A stretch of DNA of 13,966 nt, taken from assembly GCA_964409635.1 (NCBI GenBank), contig CAYPEL010000066.1, forward strand, positions 1 through 13,966, read 5' to 3'. How positions within the stretch are numbered: the first letter of the stretch is position 1; each line of letters opens with the position of its first letter. Under the pieces are notes generated by a model. The model saw only the letters and a program-made list of their open reading frames with translations, was not told where the DNA came from and did no database searches. The position numbers were made by a program, and so were the translations under genes. Of the stretch, positions 6,616 through 13,966 are shown piece after piece. This DNA comes from CAYPEL01 sp964409635 (GTDB taxonomy: Bacteria > Pseudomonadota > Gammaproteobacteria > DSM-19610).

Positions 6616-7621
6616 GTTGCGTCTCGCTTTTAATCCAGCGTTGGCGCCAACCGGCAAGCGGTAAGGCCAACAACAGATTGATCAACAAGGCACTGGTCAA
6701 TGGCCAGGCGTAGAGCTCCTCGATCGGCCGGTAGCTTTGCTGGTTCTCGGATACCGGTTCGAATTCATCGAGTAGTTGGTAAATCTGTTTCAGTGCCTGC
6801 GTATCCCGGGCGCGAAAATAGCGCCCACCGGTCTTTTCTGCGATGGCGATTAGCATGTCTTCATCCAGATCACCGGTGGTGACGCGTTGTGTCCCGAAAG
6901 GCCCACGCAGCAGCATACTGTCAGCGCCGATACCAATGGTATAAATACGCACGGTTTCACTCGCGGCCAGGTCGGCAGCCTTTAAGGGTTCCACTTTGCC
7001 TGCCGTGTTGGTTCCATCCGTGAGCAGGATGAGGACGCGGTTTTGTTGCGGTTGGTTTTGCAGGCGCTTGACTGCCAGGCCGATGGCGTCACCGATTGCG
7101 GTGCGTTTGCCCGCCAGGCCGATGGCCGCTTCGTTCAGCAGGATATTTACCGTACGGCGGTCGAAGGTCAGGGGCGCTTGCAGGTAAGCCTGGTCACCGA
7201 ACAGAATCAAGCCCAGCTGGTCGCCTTCGCGTTGTTCAATAAAGTCACCGGCGACTTGTTTGACGGCGCTGAGGCGCATGGCCCGGCGTCCGTTGACTAG
7301 CATGTCTTCCGCTTGCATCGAACCGGAAATATCTACCGCTAACATAAGGCTGCGGCCGCTGACGGGTAGATGCACTGTTTCACCTACCCACTGAGGGCGC
7401 GTGGCGGCCAGCACCAGCAATAACCAGGCGAGGGCAGCGAGCAGTACGCGTAGCCTGGGTTGTTGCTGCGCAGAGCTGGCCAGATCATGTTGTAATGCAG
7501 CGTAAAAAGGCAAACGCAACGCGGCAGGAGGTGAGGTATGTGCGCGCGGTAACAACAGCATGACCAATAAAGGCAAGGGCAGGGCGGCAAATAACCAGGG
7601 CCAGGCAAATTCAAACTGCAT
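6608..7621 (-). CDS. batA: BatA-type inner-membrane von Willebrand A protein
   Basis: The ATG at 7621 lies one base after the stop of the DUF4381 gene and gives a 337-residue protein starting MQFEFAWPWLFAALPLPLL, the standard BatA opening. An upstream GTG at 7654 would add 11 residues and overlap the previous gene. Seen: two N-terminal membrane helices (about 8-24 and 58-73), a VWA domain (about 92-290) with an intact metal-ion-dependent adhesion site (DISGS: D97, S99, S101; T152; D202 in LLTDGTN), and a C-terminal membrane helix (about 310-330) ending in basic residues. The VWA domain should face the periplasm (inference). It is related in fold to the N-terminal half of the next gene. Both keep all metal ligands, so both are probably functional. 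Confidence 0.9.
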   Translation of the reverse strand: MQFEFAWPWLFAALPLPLLVMLLLPRAHTSPPAALRLPFYAALQHDLASSAQQQPRLRVLLAALAWLLLVLAATRPQWVGETVHLPVSGRSLMLAVDISGSMQAEDMLVNGRRAMRLSAVKQVAGDFIEQREGDQLGLILFGDQAYLQAPLTFDRRTVNILLNEAAIGLAGKRTAIGDAIGLAVKRLQNQPQQNRVLILLTDGTNTAGKVEPLKAADLAASETVRIYTIGIGADSMLLRGPFGTQRVTTGDLDEDMLIAIAEKTGGRYFRARDTQALKQIYQLLDEFEPVSENQQSYRPIEELYAWPLTSALLINLLLALPLAGWRQRWIKSETQRV

Positions 7622-7622
7622 A

Positions 7623-8108
7623 TTAACCCAGCGTATTCTTTTTAACCCAGTCACGCACCAGCGCCGAGAGGGCGCGGCTGTCCACGGTTACGTTCAAGTC
7701 ACGCACATAGGGACCGTCTGCCAGCACGCTCCCCGGCCCCTCGCAGAAGCGGCCATTCCCGCCCGAGGCATCCAGAAATTTCAACCAGTCCTTACCGGTT
7801 AACGGTGCGATTTGCGCGCTTGGAAAACGCATCAGCGCAAGCCGCCGTAACAGGCGCGATAATTGGGCGAGCGATTCCGGCGAGTCAACTTTGCCGGCAG
7901 TCTTTTCCAGCTGATCCAATAAGCCAAAAATGTGTTTACGTTGCCGGTGTATTTTCAACTGCCGCCATAATTTGATGCCGGCCCATGTCAGCAGGGCGAG
8001 CCCCGCTAGCGCGATCATCCACCAGCCCGGTGCGGGCGGCCAGATGCCCGGTGTTTCCGGCAGGTGAATATCGCGCAATTGTAAGATGTCTGACGTTACC
8101 GGGTTCAT
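7623..8108 (-). CDS. DUF4381 single-pass membrane protein in the moxR-bat operon
   Basis: This 161-residue protein has the DUF4381 opening LRDIHLPETPGIWPPAPGWW, immediately followed by one membrane helix (about residues 29-48), a basic stretch (KLWRQLKIHRQRK) and a helical cytoplasmic C-terminus containing LAQLSRLLRRLALMRFP and LTGKDWLKFLD. Its ATG overlaps the stop of the DUF58 gene by four bases (ATGA), so translation is probably coupled. Family members are found almost only in moxR/DUF58/VWA operons. The biochemical role is not known, and it probably links the cytoplasmic proteins to the membrane VWA proteins (inference). Confidence 0.85.
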   Translation of the reverse strand: MNPVTSDILQLRDIHLPETPGIWPPAPGWWMIALAGLALLTWAGIKLWRQLKIHRQRKHIFGLLDQLEKTAGKVDSPESLAQLSRLLRRLALMRFPSAQIAPLTGKDWLKFLDASGGNGRFCEGPGSVLADGPYVRDLNVTVDSRALSALVRDWVKKNTLG

Positions 8109-9118
8109 GCGGCTGTTCTTTTCGACGCCGGTTGCGTGGCGCGGTTGTTAAATTGGGTTTGCATGAAGCGGGCGACATTATCCGTGGTCGATAGCTGCAG
8201 CAATGGAATGGTGCGTTGCTGCATTAGGTTTTTCAGTGTTTGCTGATGCTGTTGAAAATAATCTTCGTAGTGCTGACGGCTCTTGCCCGTGCGCGTATCC
8301 AGTATGCCGGATGTTTGGCCATCGGTTACACCGTAACGGCCGGCTGGCGGTGGTGTTAGTTCAAGTGGGTCGACGGTTTGTATGGCTAACAAGTCATTGT
8401 GATGACGCAGGCGCAACAAGTGATTCGCCGTCTCGTCATCCAGCCCGTAAAAATCGCTGATTAAAAACACCAGGCTACCTGGCCGGACAATGCGGCGTAA
8501 CCTGATGAGTGCTTCATTCAGTCCGCCGGGGTGCGGTGCAGCCGCCATACCTTTGACCGGATCTGCGTGTTTAACCAGCGCATGGATCAGTTGCAATGCG
8601 CCATGGTGACCACTGCGCGGCTTCAGTTCGTGATGGCCGCTATTAAATAAAAGTGCGCCGATGCGGTCACCCTGTGCCGCTGCGGCCCAGCCGAGTAATG
8701 CGGCTGCTTGTGCGGCGATAACAGATTTCAATGCGCCTTGGGTTGCAAAAAACTGGCTTGGCCCCAGGTCGAGACAGACGACGATTGGCCGTTCGCGTTC
8801 TTCCTGAAACAGTTTTGTGTGCGGCCGCCCGGCACGGGCGGTTACCCGCCAATCCATGTGGCGGATATCATCACCTGGCTGGTAGACACGCGATTCCTGA
8901 TAATCCATGCCGCGGCCGCGAAAACGCGACGGGTGGCCGCCAGCCAGTTGGGCGCGCGCAGATTGCCGGTGAGTTAGATCCAGCTTACGCGCGTAACGTT
9001 GCAGACTGATGAGTGCTTGCAAGCTGACCTGGGTTGCAGGGTTTAGCAGCGCCTCATTGGGTGCCTGTGCTGTAGTCTTCACGCGGCCAGCGCGCCAGCG
9101 GTCTAACAATCCACGCAC
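8105..9118 (-). CDS. DUF58 protein (VWA-like partner of MoxR)
   Basis: DUF58 proteins are soluble, VWA-related partners of MoxR ATPases. The hallmark is seen at residues 79-107: YQPGDDIRHMDWRVTARAG followed by KLFQEER. A beta strand with a degenerate metal site follows (IVVCLDLGPSQFF, residues 112-124): the canonical DxSxS is replaced by DLGPS, so metal binding is doubtful, as is common in this family. The length of 337 residues is close to normal for the gammaproteobacterial members. Translation starts at GTG 9118, two bases after the moxR stop, with no good ribosome site, which implies coupling to moxR. Confidence 0.88.
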   Translation of the reverse strand: MRGLLDRWRAGRVKTTAQAPNEALLNPATQVSLQALISLQRYARKLDLTHRQSARAQLAGGHPSRFRGRGMDYQESRVYQPGDDIRHMDWRVTARAGRPHTKLFQEERERPIVVCLDLGPSQFFATQGALKSVIAAQAAALLGWAAAAQGDRIGALLFNSGHHELKPRSGHHGALQLIHALVKHADPVKGMAAAPHPGGLNEALIRLRRIVRPGSLVFLISDFYGLDDETANHLLRLRHHNDLLAIQTVDPLELTPPPAGRYGVTDGQTSGILDTRTGKSRQHYEDYFQQHQQTLKNLMQQRTIPLLQLSTTDNVARFMQTQFNNRATQPASKRTAA

Positions 9119-9120
9119 GG

Positions 9121-10137
9121 TCAGGCTACCGGAATCTGCTGCAGCAACTCACGGATAAAATCATCCGGGCTGACGCCTTCGGCCTCGGCTTCAAACGACA
9201 GTAAAATCCGGTGTCTTAACACGTCATATGCGATCGCCTGTACATCTTCGGGTGAAACATAGTGACGGCCTTGCAGCCAGGCGTGGGCACGTGCACAACG
9301 GTCCAATGCAATTGTTGCACGTGGGCTGGCACCGTAGTTAACCAAACGGCTTAGGTCGTTGTTATAGGGCGCCGGATCCCGGCTGGCCAGCACCAGTTGC
9401 ACCAGGTACTCCTCAACGGGTTCTGCCATGTGTAAAGCCAATACTTCTTTTTGTGCTGCAAAAATTTGTTCCCGGCTGACCGTTGTTATGGTTTCATGAT
9501 CGGATTCGTATGAGGCTTCTGCCTGATGGCGTGCGAGTTTTAAAATGTCACGTTCGGCGCTGGCGGACGGGTAGCCGATACACACATGCATTAAAAAACG
9601 GTCGAGCTGGGCTTCGGGCAATGGGTAGGTACCCTCCTGCTCGATCGGGTTCTGTGTCGCCATAACCAGGAACGGCCGCGGTAATGGATAGGTGGTGCGG
9701 CCAACGGTGATCTGCCGCTCGCCCATGGCTTCGAGTAATGCCGATTGCACCTTGGCTGGGGCGCGGTTGATCTCATCGGCCAGCACCAGATTATGAAACA
9801 GCGGGCCCTGCTGGAAGTGAAAATCCCCAGTTTCGGGGCGGTAGATATCGGTGCCGGTCAAATCGCCGGGTAATAAGTCAGGCGTGAACTGCAGGCGGTG
9901 AAAATCTCCTTCAAGTAGTTTTGATAACTCTTTGATTGCTGTTGTTTTAGCAAGGCCAGGCGCACCTTCAACCAGGAGGTGTCCATCGGCCAGCAGGGCG
10001 ATCAGCAGTCGCTCGACCAGGCGCGTCTGGCCGATGATTTTTTCTTCCAGATGTTGCTGAGCCTGCCGGAATACTATTTGCGCGGCACTGGACGGTTCAC
10101 TACTGGTTTGTGTCACTGATTGGGTACTCAATGTCAT
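9121..10137 (-). CDS. moxR: MoxR-type AAA+ ATPase
   Basis: This is an AAA+ ATPase of the MoxR branch, chaperone-like proteins that mature or activate partner proteins with VWA domains. All key parts are present in 338 residues: Walker A GAPGLAKT (58-65), the adjacent TPDLLPGDLTGTDIY loop (85-99), Walker B LVLADEIN (117-124, D121 and E122), sensor 1 ATQNP (N163) and the arginine finger region EAQLDRF (R180). The C-terminal helical lid holds GASPRATIAL with the sensor 2 arginine. The first 20 or so residues (Ser/Thr/Gln-rich) are a flexible lead. Start ATG 10137 has AGGAG three bases upstream, and GAGG further up may also help. It is the first gene of the operon, so control signals should lie in 10138-10442. 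Confidence 0.92.
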   Translation of the reverse strand: MTLSTQSVTQTSSEPSSAAQIVFRQAQQHLEEKIIGQTRLVERLLIALLADGHLLVEGAPGLAKTTAIKELSKLLEGDFHRLQFTPDLLPGDLTGTDIYRPETGDFHFQQGPLFHNLVLADEINRAPAKVQSALLEAMGERQITVGRTTYPLPRPFLVMATQNPIEQEGTYPLPEAQLDRFLMHVCIGYPSASAERDILKLARHQAEASYESDHETITTVSREQIFAAQKEVLALHMAEPVEEYLVQLVLASRDPAPYNNDLSRLVNYGASPRATIALDRCARAHAWLQGRHYVSPEDVQAIAYDVLRHRILLSFEAEAEGVSPDDFIRELLQQIPVA

Positions 10138-10442
10138 GGTCTCCTGACCTCAGTTAAAAATGCCTAAGCACTCTATTTTACTACCCTTGAGCAAGATAGG
10201 GCATTTGCTCTGGCGTGAGACAATGAACAGCTAAGGTTTGTTCAGTGATTTTTTAAATAGAGTGTTTACCGAATTGTACCAGTCTCAGACCTTGATCTTT
10301 GTCTAATTCGCACGCTGTATTTGTGGAGGATTGGAATTGAAGAGGCGTACCTTTCAATGACTGTTAGAGTCGAATTCTGGTGGTAGACTCGTGCTGCACA
10401 GTAGGAAGCAATCTGTGTGACAAATTATTTAGGTGTCTGATT
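10138..10442. promoter_or_regulatory. Divergent control region between moxR and putA, with inverted repeats
   Basis: No gene is seen in these 305 bases. Several dyads are visible on the moxR side. CACTCTATTT (10169-10178) is the exact reverse complement of AAATAGAGTG (10255-10264). AAATGCC (10158-10164) mirrors GGCATTT (10200-10206). GAGCAA (10189-10194) mirrors TTGCTC (10205-10210) with a ten-base spacer, and CCCT/AGGG lies between. They could be operators or fold in the moxR leader RNA. For putA, TTGATC (10292-10297) and TGTATT (10316-10321) are a weak promoter candidate with an 18-base spacer. No clear moxR promoter was found. Confidence 0.4.
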
Positions 10443-13391
10443 ATGGATCTGGAACAGGAAATCAAAGCCTACGGCAAGCAGTTGTTGGATAACGCTGATG
10501 CTGGTGAAGCCAGCAATTGGATGGATACGCTTATTGCCCGCTCGATGGCGGATCCGGCATTCAGGATACAGGCGCTGCGGTTTATTGATGTATTACCCAC
10601 ACTGACCAACGATAGTGAACTGACTGAACACCTGCAGGATTATTTCGACAAGCTTGATTTGCCGCTACCCGGTATCGCACAGTGGGGGCTGGAGCAGAGC
10701 ACCAGACCATGGGCAGCATACATTGCGGCGCCGCTTGTTAGATACACACTCAGGGGTCTGTCGCGTAAATTCATGGGGGGTTCCAGCCTCGATCGTGCGT
10801 TTCAGACTATTACTTCGCTGCGCGAGAAAGGCATGAATTCGAGTCTGGATTTGCTGGGCGAGGCGGTTGTGACCGAATCAGAAGCACGGCAATACCAGCA
10901 GACTTATATCGCGATGATCAACAATCTGAGTCCTCGAACCCAACAATGGGCACAGGATGCCAGGCTCGATACACCGGATGCGCCACTCAGCAACCGTTTA
11001 AATACTTCCCTGAAACTGTCATCCCTGTACTCACAGATCAACCCGTTGGATCCGGATAGTAGCGCCCGCATTATTAAAGACCGGTTGCGGCCTATCCTGC
11101 AGGCAGCAAAAGATAACCATTCTTGCGTTACTATTGATATGGAGCAATTTGACTTCCGCCATATCGTCATCAAAGTGTTCAAGGAAATTTTAACAGAAGA
11201 CGAATTCCACTACTGGACAGGGACAGGCATTGCTATCCAGGCATACCTACGCGATACCGATGAGACATTGCAGGATTTAATAGCCTGGGCGACGCAAAGG
11301 GGTGCGCCGGTGACAGTTCGCCTGGTGCGTGGTGCATACTGGGATTATGAAACAGTGATCGCCAGGCAAAACCACTGGCCGTGCCCGGTGTGGACACAGA
11401 AAAACAATACCGATGCAAATTATGAACGCTGTCTGGAAATTCTATTTAATGCGCATCCGGTAGTTGAAACAGCAGTCGCGAGTCATAATCCAAGATCGAT
11501 CGCCTGTGCCCTGGCGCTGGCGTCAAAACATCAACTCAAACCCCATGCCTTCGAGTTTCAAATGCTGTTTGGCATGGCTGACCACCTCAAACACGCCATG
11601 GTCTGTATGCAGCAAAAACTGAGGGTTTATGTCCCCTATGGCAGAACACTCCCTGGTATGGCCTATTTAGTCAGGCGCTTGCTGGAAAATACCTCGGGGC
11701 AAAGTATTATCGATATGGGTCTGTTGCCTGCGGGTACAGAAAAACTTGTGCAGGACAATGTTTTTGACAAACCGGAGTTTAGTAACGGCGTCAGTGCCGT
11801 CGAATCAGATACTTTTAAAAATACATCGCCGTTGCGTTTCACCGATGGAGGTGAACGCGATGCGTTCACGCGGGCGATTGATCAAGTCAAGGCGTTGCTG
11901 GGTCAGGAGTATCCGCTCCTGATTGGCGGTAAGCCGGTTATGACCGGCAAATGGCTGGTGTCCCTCAATCCTGCCCACCCAGATCAAGTCATAGGCCAGG
12001 TTGCAATGGCAACGCAGTTCGAGGCGGATCAGGCTATTGCGGCTGCCCAGGCAGCCTTTCAGGAATGGCGGCGTACGCAAGTTAGTATACGCAGTGCTTT
12101 GTTAAAGCGTGCGGCTGATTTATTGCAGCAACGGCGCATGGAGTTTGCGGCGTGGGAAATACTGGAAGCCGGTAAAAACTGGCGGGAAGCCGATGCCGAT
12201 GTCTGTGAAGCGATTGACTTCCTGCGTTATTACGCCGCGCAGGCAGAAAAACTACAACAGAGTCACACGGATAATATTGCCGGCGAGCATAACCAGCATA
12301 CCTATCGTCCGCAGGGCATCGGCGTTGTTATCCCACCCTGGAATTTCCCGCTTGCCATATTGACAGGCATGCTGTCTGCTGCTGTGGTTTGTGGTAACAC
12401 GGCCATTTTGAAACCTGCTTCATTGACACCGGTTATCGCCGCCCGGTTCATGCAGCTACTCCAGGATGCCGGCTTTCCTGAGGGTGTCATCAACTATCTC
12501 CCAGGCAGTGGCGCTGAGATCGGTGACTATTTGGCAAGACACCCTCAAACCCGGATCATTGCCTTTACCGGTTCCCTGACGGTCGGCAGGCATTTGCTTG
12601 AAATAGGCGCCATGTCCTATGCAGGGCAGCGCCATATTAAACGGGTGATTGCAGAAATGGGTGGAAAAAATGCGCTGATCATTGACTCTGATGCTGACCT
12701 GGATGAAGCCGTCATCGGCACCCTGCAATCAGCATTTGGCTTTCAGGGGCAAAAGTGCAGCGCCTGTTCACGAGTCATCGTGCCTGAATCGATCCATGAT
12801 GGTTTTGTCGAACGCCTTACGGAGGCTATGCGCAGCCTGACAATCGGCGAACCCTGTAACCCGGAATATTTTATGGGGCCGCTCATCGATGCAGCCTCCC
12901 AACAGCGTGTTTTACAAACCATAGAAGCGGGGCGGGGTACTGCCACTTTAATACCCAGTGACAAAATGGAAATGCCGCAACAGGGATACTATGTTGCGCC
13001 AGTCCTGTTTGCCGGCGTGCATCCGGATTCACCCTTGGCGCAGGAGGAAATATTTGGCCCTGTTCTGTCAGTGATTAAGGCCAACGATTTCAAACAGGCC
13101 ATTACCATCGCCAACAATTCGAAATATGCCCTCACTGCCGGTGTCTACTCACGCAACCCCCGCCACCTGAACTATGCGCGGCAGCACTTGCAGGCGGGTA
13201 ATATCTATCTTAATCGGCCAATTACCGGTGCTATGGTATCCAGGCAGCCGTTTGGCGGTTACCGTATGAGCGGGACGGGTAGTAAAGCCGGTGGTAATGA
13301 TTACTTGTTACAGTTTGTAGACACTGTCTGTTTTACAGAAAACACACTGCGGCGCGGCTTCGCGCCTGAAGCTGAACAAGCGGAACTATGA
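10443..13391 (+). CDS. putA: Bifunctional proline dehydrogenase / P5C dehydrogenase, short (regulator-less) type
   Basis: PutA oxidises proline to glutamate. The FAD-dependent proline dehydrogenase half passes electrons to ubiquinone at the membrane, and the NAD-dependent half oxidises glutamate semialdehyde. ATG 10443 has AGGTG seven bases upstream and gives 982 residues, the size of short PutAs. An upstream GTG at 10380 is not needed. Proline dehydrogenase motifs: VRLVRGAYWDYE, TDANYERC, FEFQMLFGM, YVPYG, and the substrate-binding RR pair (R411, R412 in YLVRRLLENT). Aldehyde dehydrogenase motifs: PPWNFPLAI, FTGSLTVG, catalytic-region Glu738 (AEMGGKN) and nucleophile Cys772 (GQKCSACSR), 34 residues apart as expected, then EEIFGPV. 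The end has the usual QPFGGYRMSGTGSKAGG and TENTLRRGFAP. The N-terminal ribbon-helix-helix DNA-binding domain of E. coli PutA is absent, so it should not regulate its own gene. Confidence 0.96.
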   Translation: MDLEQEIKAYGKQLLDNADAGEASNWMDTLIARSMADPAFRIQALRFIDVLPTLTNDSELTEHLQDYFDKLDLPLPGIAQWGLEQSTRPWAAYIAAPLVRYTLRGLSRKFMGGSSLDRAFQTITSLREKGMNSSLDLLGEAVVTESEARQYQQTYIAMINNLSPRTQQWAQDARLDTPDAPLSNRLNTSLKLSSLYSQINPLDPDSSARIIKDRLRPILQAAKDNHSCVTIDMEQFDFRHIVIKVFKEILTEDEFHYWTGTGIAIQAYLRDTDETLQDLIAWATQRGAPVTVRLVRGAYWDYETVIARQNHWPCPVWTQKNNTDANYERCLEILFNAHPVVETAVASHNPRSIACALALASKHQLKPHAFEFQMLFGMADHLKHAMVCMQQKLRVYVPYGRTLPGMAYLVRRLLENTSGQSIIDMGLLPAGTEKLVQDNVFDKPEFSNGVSAVESDTFKNTSPLRFTDGGERDAFTRAIDQVKALLGQEYPLLIGGKPVMTGKWLVSLNPAHPDQVIGQVAMATQFEADQAIAAAQAAFQEWRRTQVSIRSALLKRAADLLQQRRMEFAAWEILEAGKNWREADADVCEAIDFLRYYAAQAEKLQQSHTDNIAGEHNQHTYRPQGIGVVIPPWNFPLAILTGMLSAAVVCGNTAILKPASLTPVIAARFMQLLQDAGFPEGVINYLPGSGAEIGDYLARHPQTRIIAFTGSLTVGRHLLEIGAMSYAGQRHIKRVIAEMGGKNALIIDSDADLDEAVIGTLQSAFGFQGQKCSACSRVIVPESIHDGFVERLTEAMRSLTIGEPCNPEYFMGPLIDAASQQRVLQTIEAGRGTATLIPSDKMEMPQQGYYVAPVLFAGVHPDSPLAQEEIFGPVLSVIKANDFKQAITIANNSKYALTAGVYSRNPRHLNYARQHLQAGNIYLNRPITGAMVSRQPFGGYRMSGTGSKAGGNDYLLQFVDTVCFTENTLRRGFAPEAEQAEL

Positions 13392-13963
13392 AGCCTTCAA
13401 CAATACACTACAGCGACTGGATTGTTCCTCTTTCCAAAGGAAATATTACCCTGGCAGAAGCCATTAAAAGCCTCGCCAGCGTAGGCGCAGAACAACAGGA
13501 AGTACCGTTGATGGTCAGGCTGGTGGAAAATCCGGCTTTTAAACTGCCGGGTGTTACCCTGTTTCACGGAGCGGTAGATCTGGAAACGCACGACGCCATA
13601 CACATTATACTGGGAAGGGGGCTGTTGCCGGAAGACGAAGCTTTCACGATTGGTTTCACGATGGGCAGCACAAAAAAAGTGGCCGCGCACGAAAAAGAAC
13701 TGTTCGCACTTATATCAAAATATCTATATCCACCAGAGTATAAATTTAACCAACGCTGTATTCAGATATTTCGGGATGCAGTACGTCTGGCAACCTTGTC
13801 AGATTGTCAGCCACTGGATGCGATTGATTTTAGTAAGTACCACAGCGGAATACTGAGTGCTATCCGTAAAGACCTGGGGCTAGAGATTGATTTGTTAAAA
13901 GCCTACTACGCGATAGAAAAAAAGCGTTATTGCGATTCACCCGCCAGCCAGCGGTTACTGTAA
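13388..13963 (+). CDS. COQ4-like protein coupled to putA
   Basis: The ATG overlaps the putA stop by four bases (ATGA), and only a weak ribosome site is seen, so it is probably translated by coupling. The 191-residue product is complete, soluble, and lacks a signal peptide or membrane helix. It contains HDAIH (68-72) followed by eleven residues and Glu84, which is exactly the HDxxHx11E metal-binding signature of the COQ4 family. GFTMGS follows, then a helical C-terminal half with KYLYPPEYKFNQRCIQIFRDAVR. COQ4 is needed for ubiquinone synthesis in eukaryotes and recent work assigns it oxidative decarboxylation at ring carbon 1. Bacterial relatives are little studied. The length is shorter than the roughly 230-265 residues of eukaryotic COQ4. 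The pairing with a ubiquinone-reducing enzyme supports a quinone-related role, but this is inference from one motif and context. Confidence 0.7.
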   Translation: MKPSTIHYSDWIVPLSKGNITLAEAIKSLASVGAEQQEVPLMVRLVENPAFKLPGVTLFHGAVDLETHDAIHIILGRGLLPEDEAFTIGFTMGSTKKVAAHEKELFALISKYLYPPEYKFNQRCIQIFRDAVRLATLSDCQPLDAIDFSKYHSGILSAIRKDLGLEIDLLKAYYAIEKKRYCDSPASQRLL

Positions 13964-13966
13964 CTG

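Noticed and set aside
10160..10234. 24-codon plus-strand frame in the moxR-putA gap (ATG 10160)
   Set aside because: No ribosome site, no signal peptide, and it coincides with inverted repeats; likely chance.
10325..10361. GGAGG at 10325-10329 as the start of a leader peptide for putA
   Set aside because: Only TTG starts and a nine-codon frame follow, with no runs of proline codons that would suggest attenuation.
10380..10442. A longer PutA start at GTG 10380
   Set aside because: The extra 21 residues are Cys-rich and unlike PutA, while ATG 10443 has AGGTG at good spacing.

Overview
The window reads as chromosomal DNA of a gammaproteobacterium with roughly balanced base composition. The fumarase resembles the FumC1 type of Pseudomonas. 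A complete moxR/DUF58/DUF4381/batA/batBC/batD set and a short bifunctional PutA also point to an aerobic Gram-negative. The genus cannot be named from the sequence. I see no tRNA, rRNA, CRISPR array, insertion sequence, phage gene or att site.

Layout. (1) 2-934, plus strand: the C-terminal two thirds of a class II fumarase, cut by the window edge. (2) 969-2136: three small genes. These are a secreted 85-residue protein (minus), a universal stress protein (plus) and a 39-codon secreted micropeptide with an excellent ribosome-binding site (plus, 2017-2136). The micropeptide's stop overlaps the end of batD. (3) 2131-10137: the Bat/MoxR aerotolerance-type locus on the minus strand. It is transcribed moxR, DUF58, DUF4381, batA, batBC, with genes touching or overlapping, and then batD. 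The set is interrupted: a plus-strand lipoprotein gene (4053-4592) lies between batBC and batD, so batD must have its own promoter. Terminator-like hairpins lie between the lipoprotein gene and batBC. (4) 10138-10442: a 305-base divergent control region with several inverted repeats. (5) 10443-13963, plus strand: putA (proline to glutamate, electrons to ubiquinone), followed with a 4-base overlap by a 191-residue protein carrying the exact HDxxHx11E signature of the COQ4 family.

How the genes work together. MoxR is an AAA+ chaperone-like ATPase. In the family model it acts with the DUF58 and von Willebrand A proteins BatA and BatB, while BatC (TPR) and BatD (a large periplasmic protein) complete an inner-membrane/periplasmic assembly linked to stress tolerance. 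On the other side, PutA feeds electrons from proline into the quinone pool, and its partner looks like a quinone-associated protein. This putA-coq4-like pair is the most interesting candidate for an undescribed functional link here. The 14-residue predicted mature micropeptide is the second.
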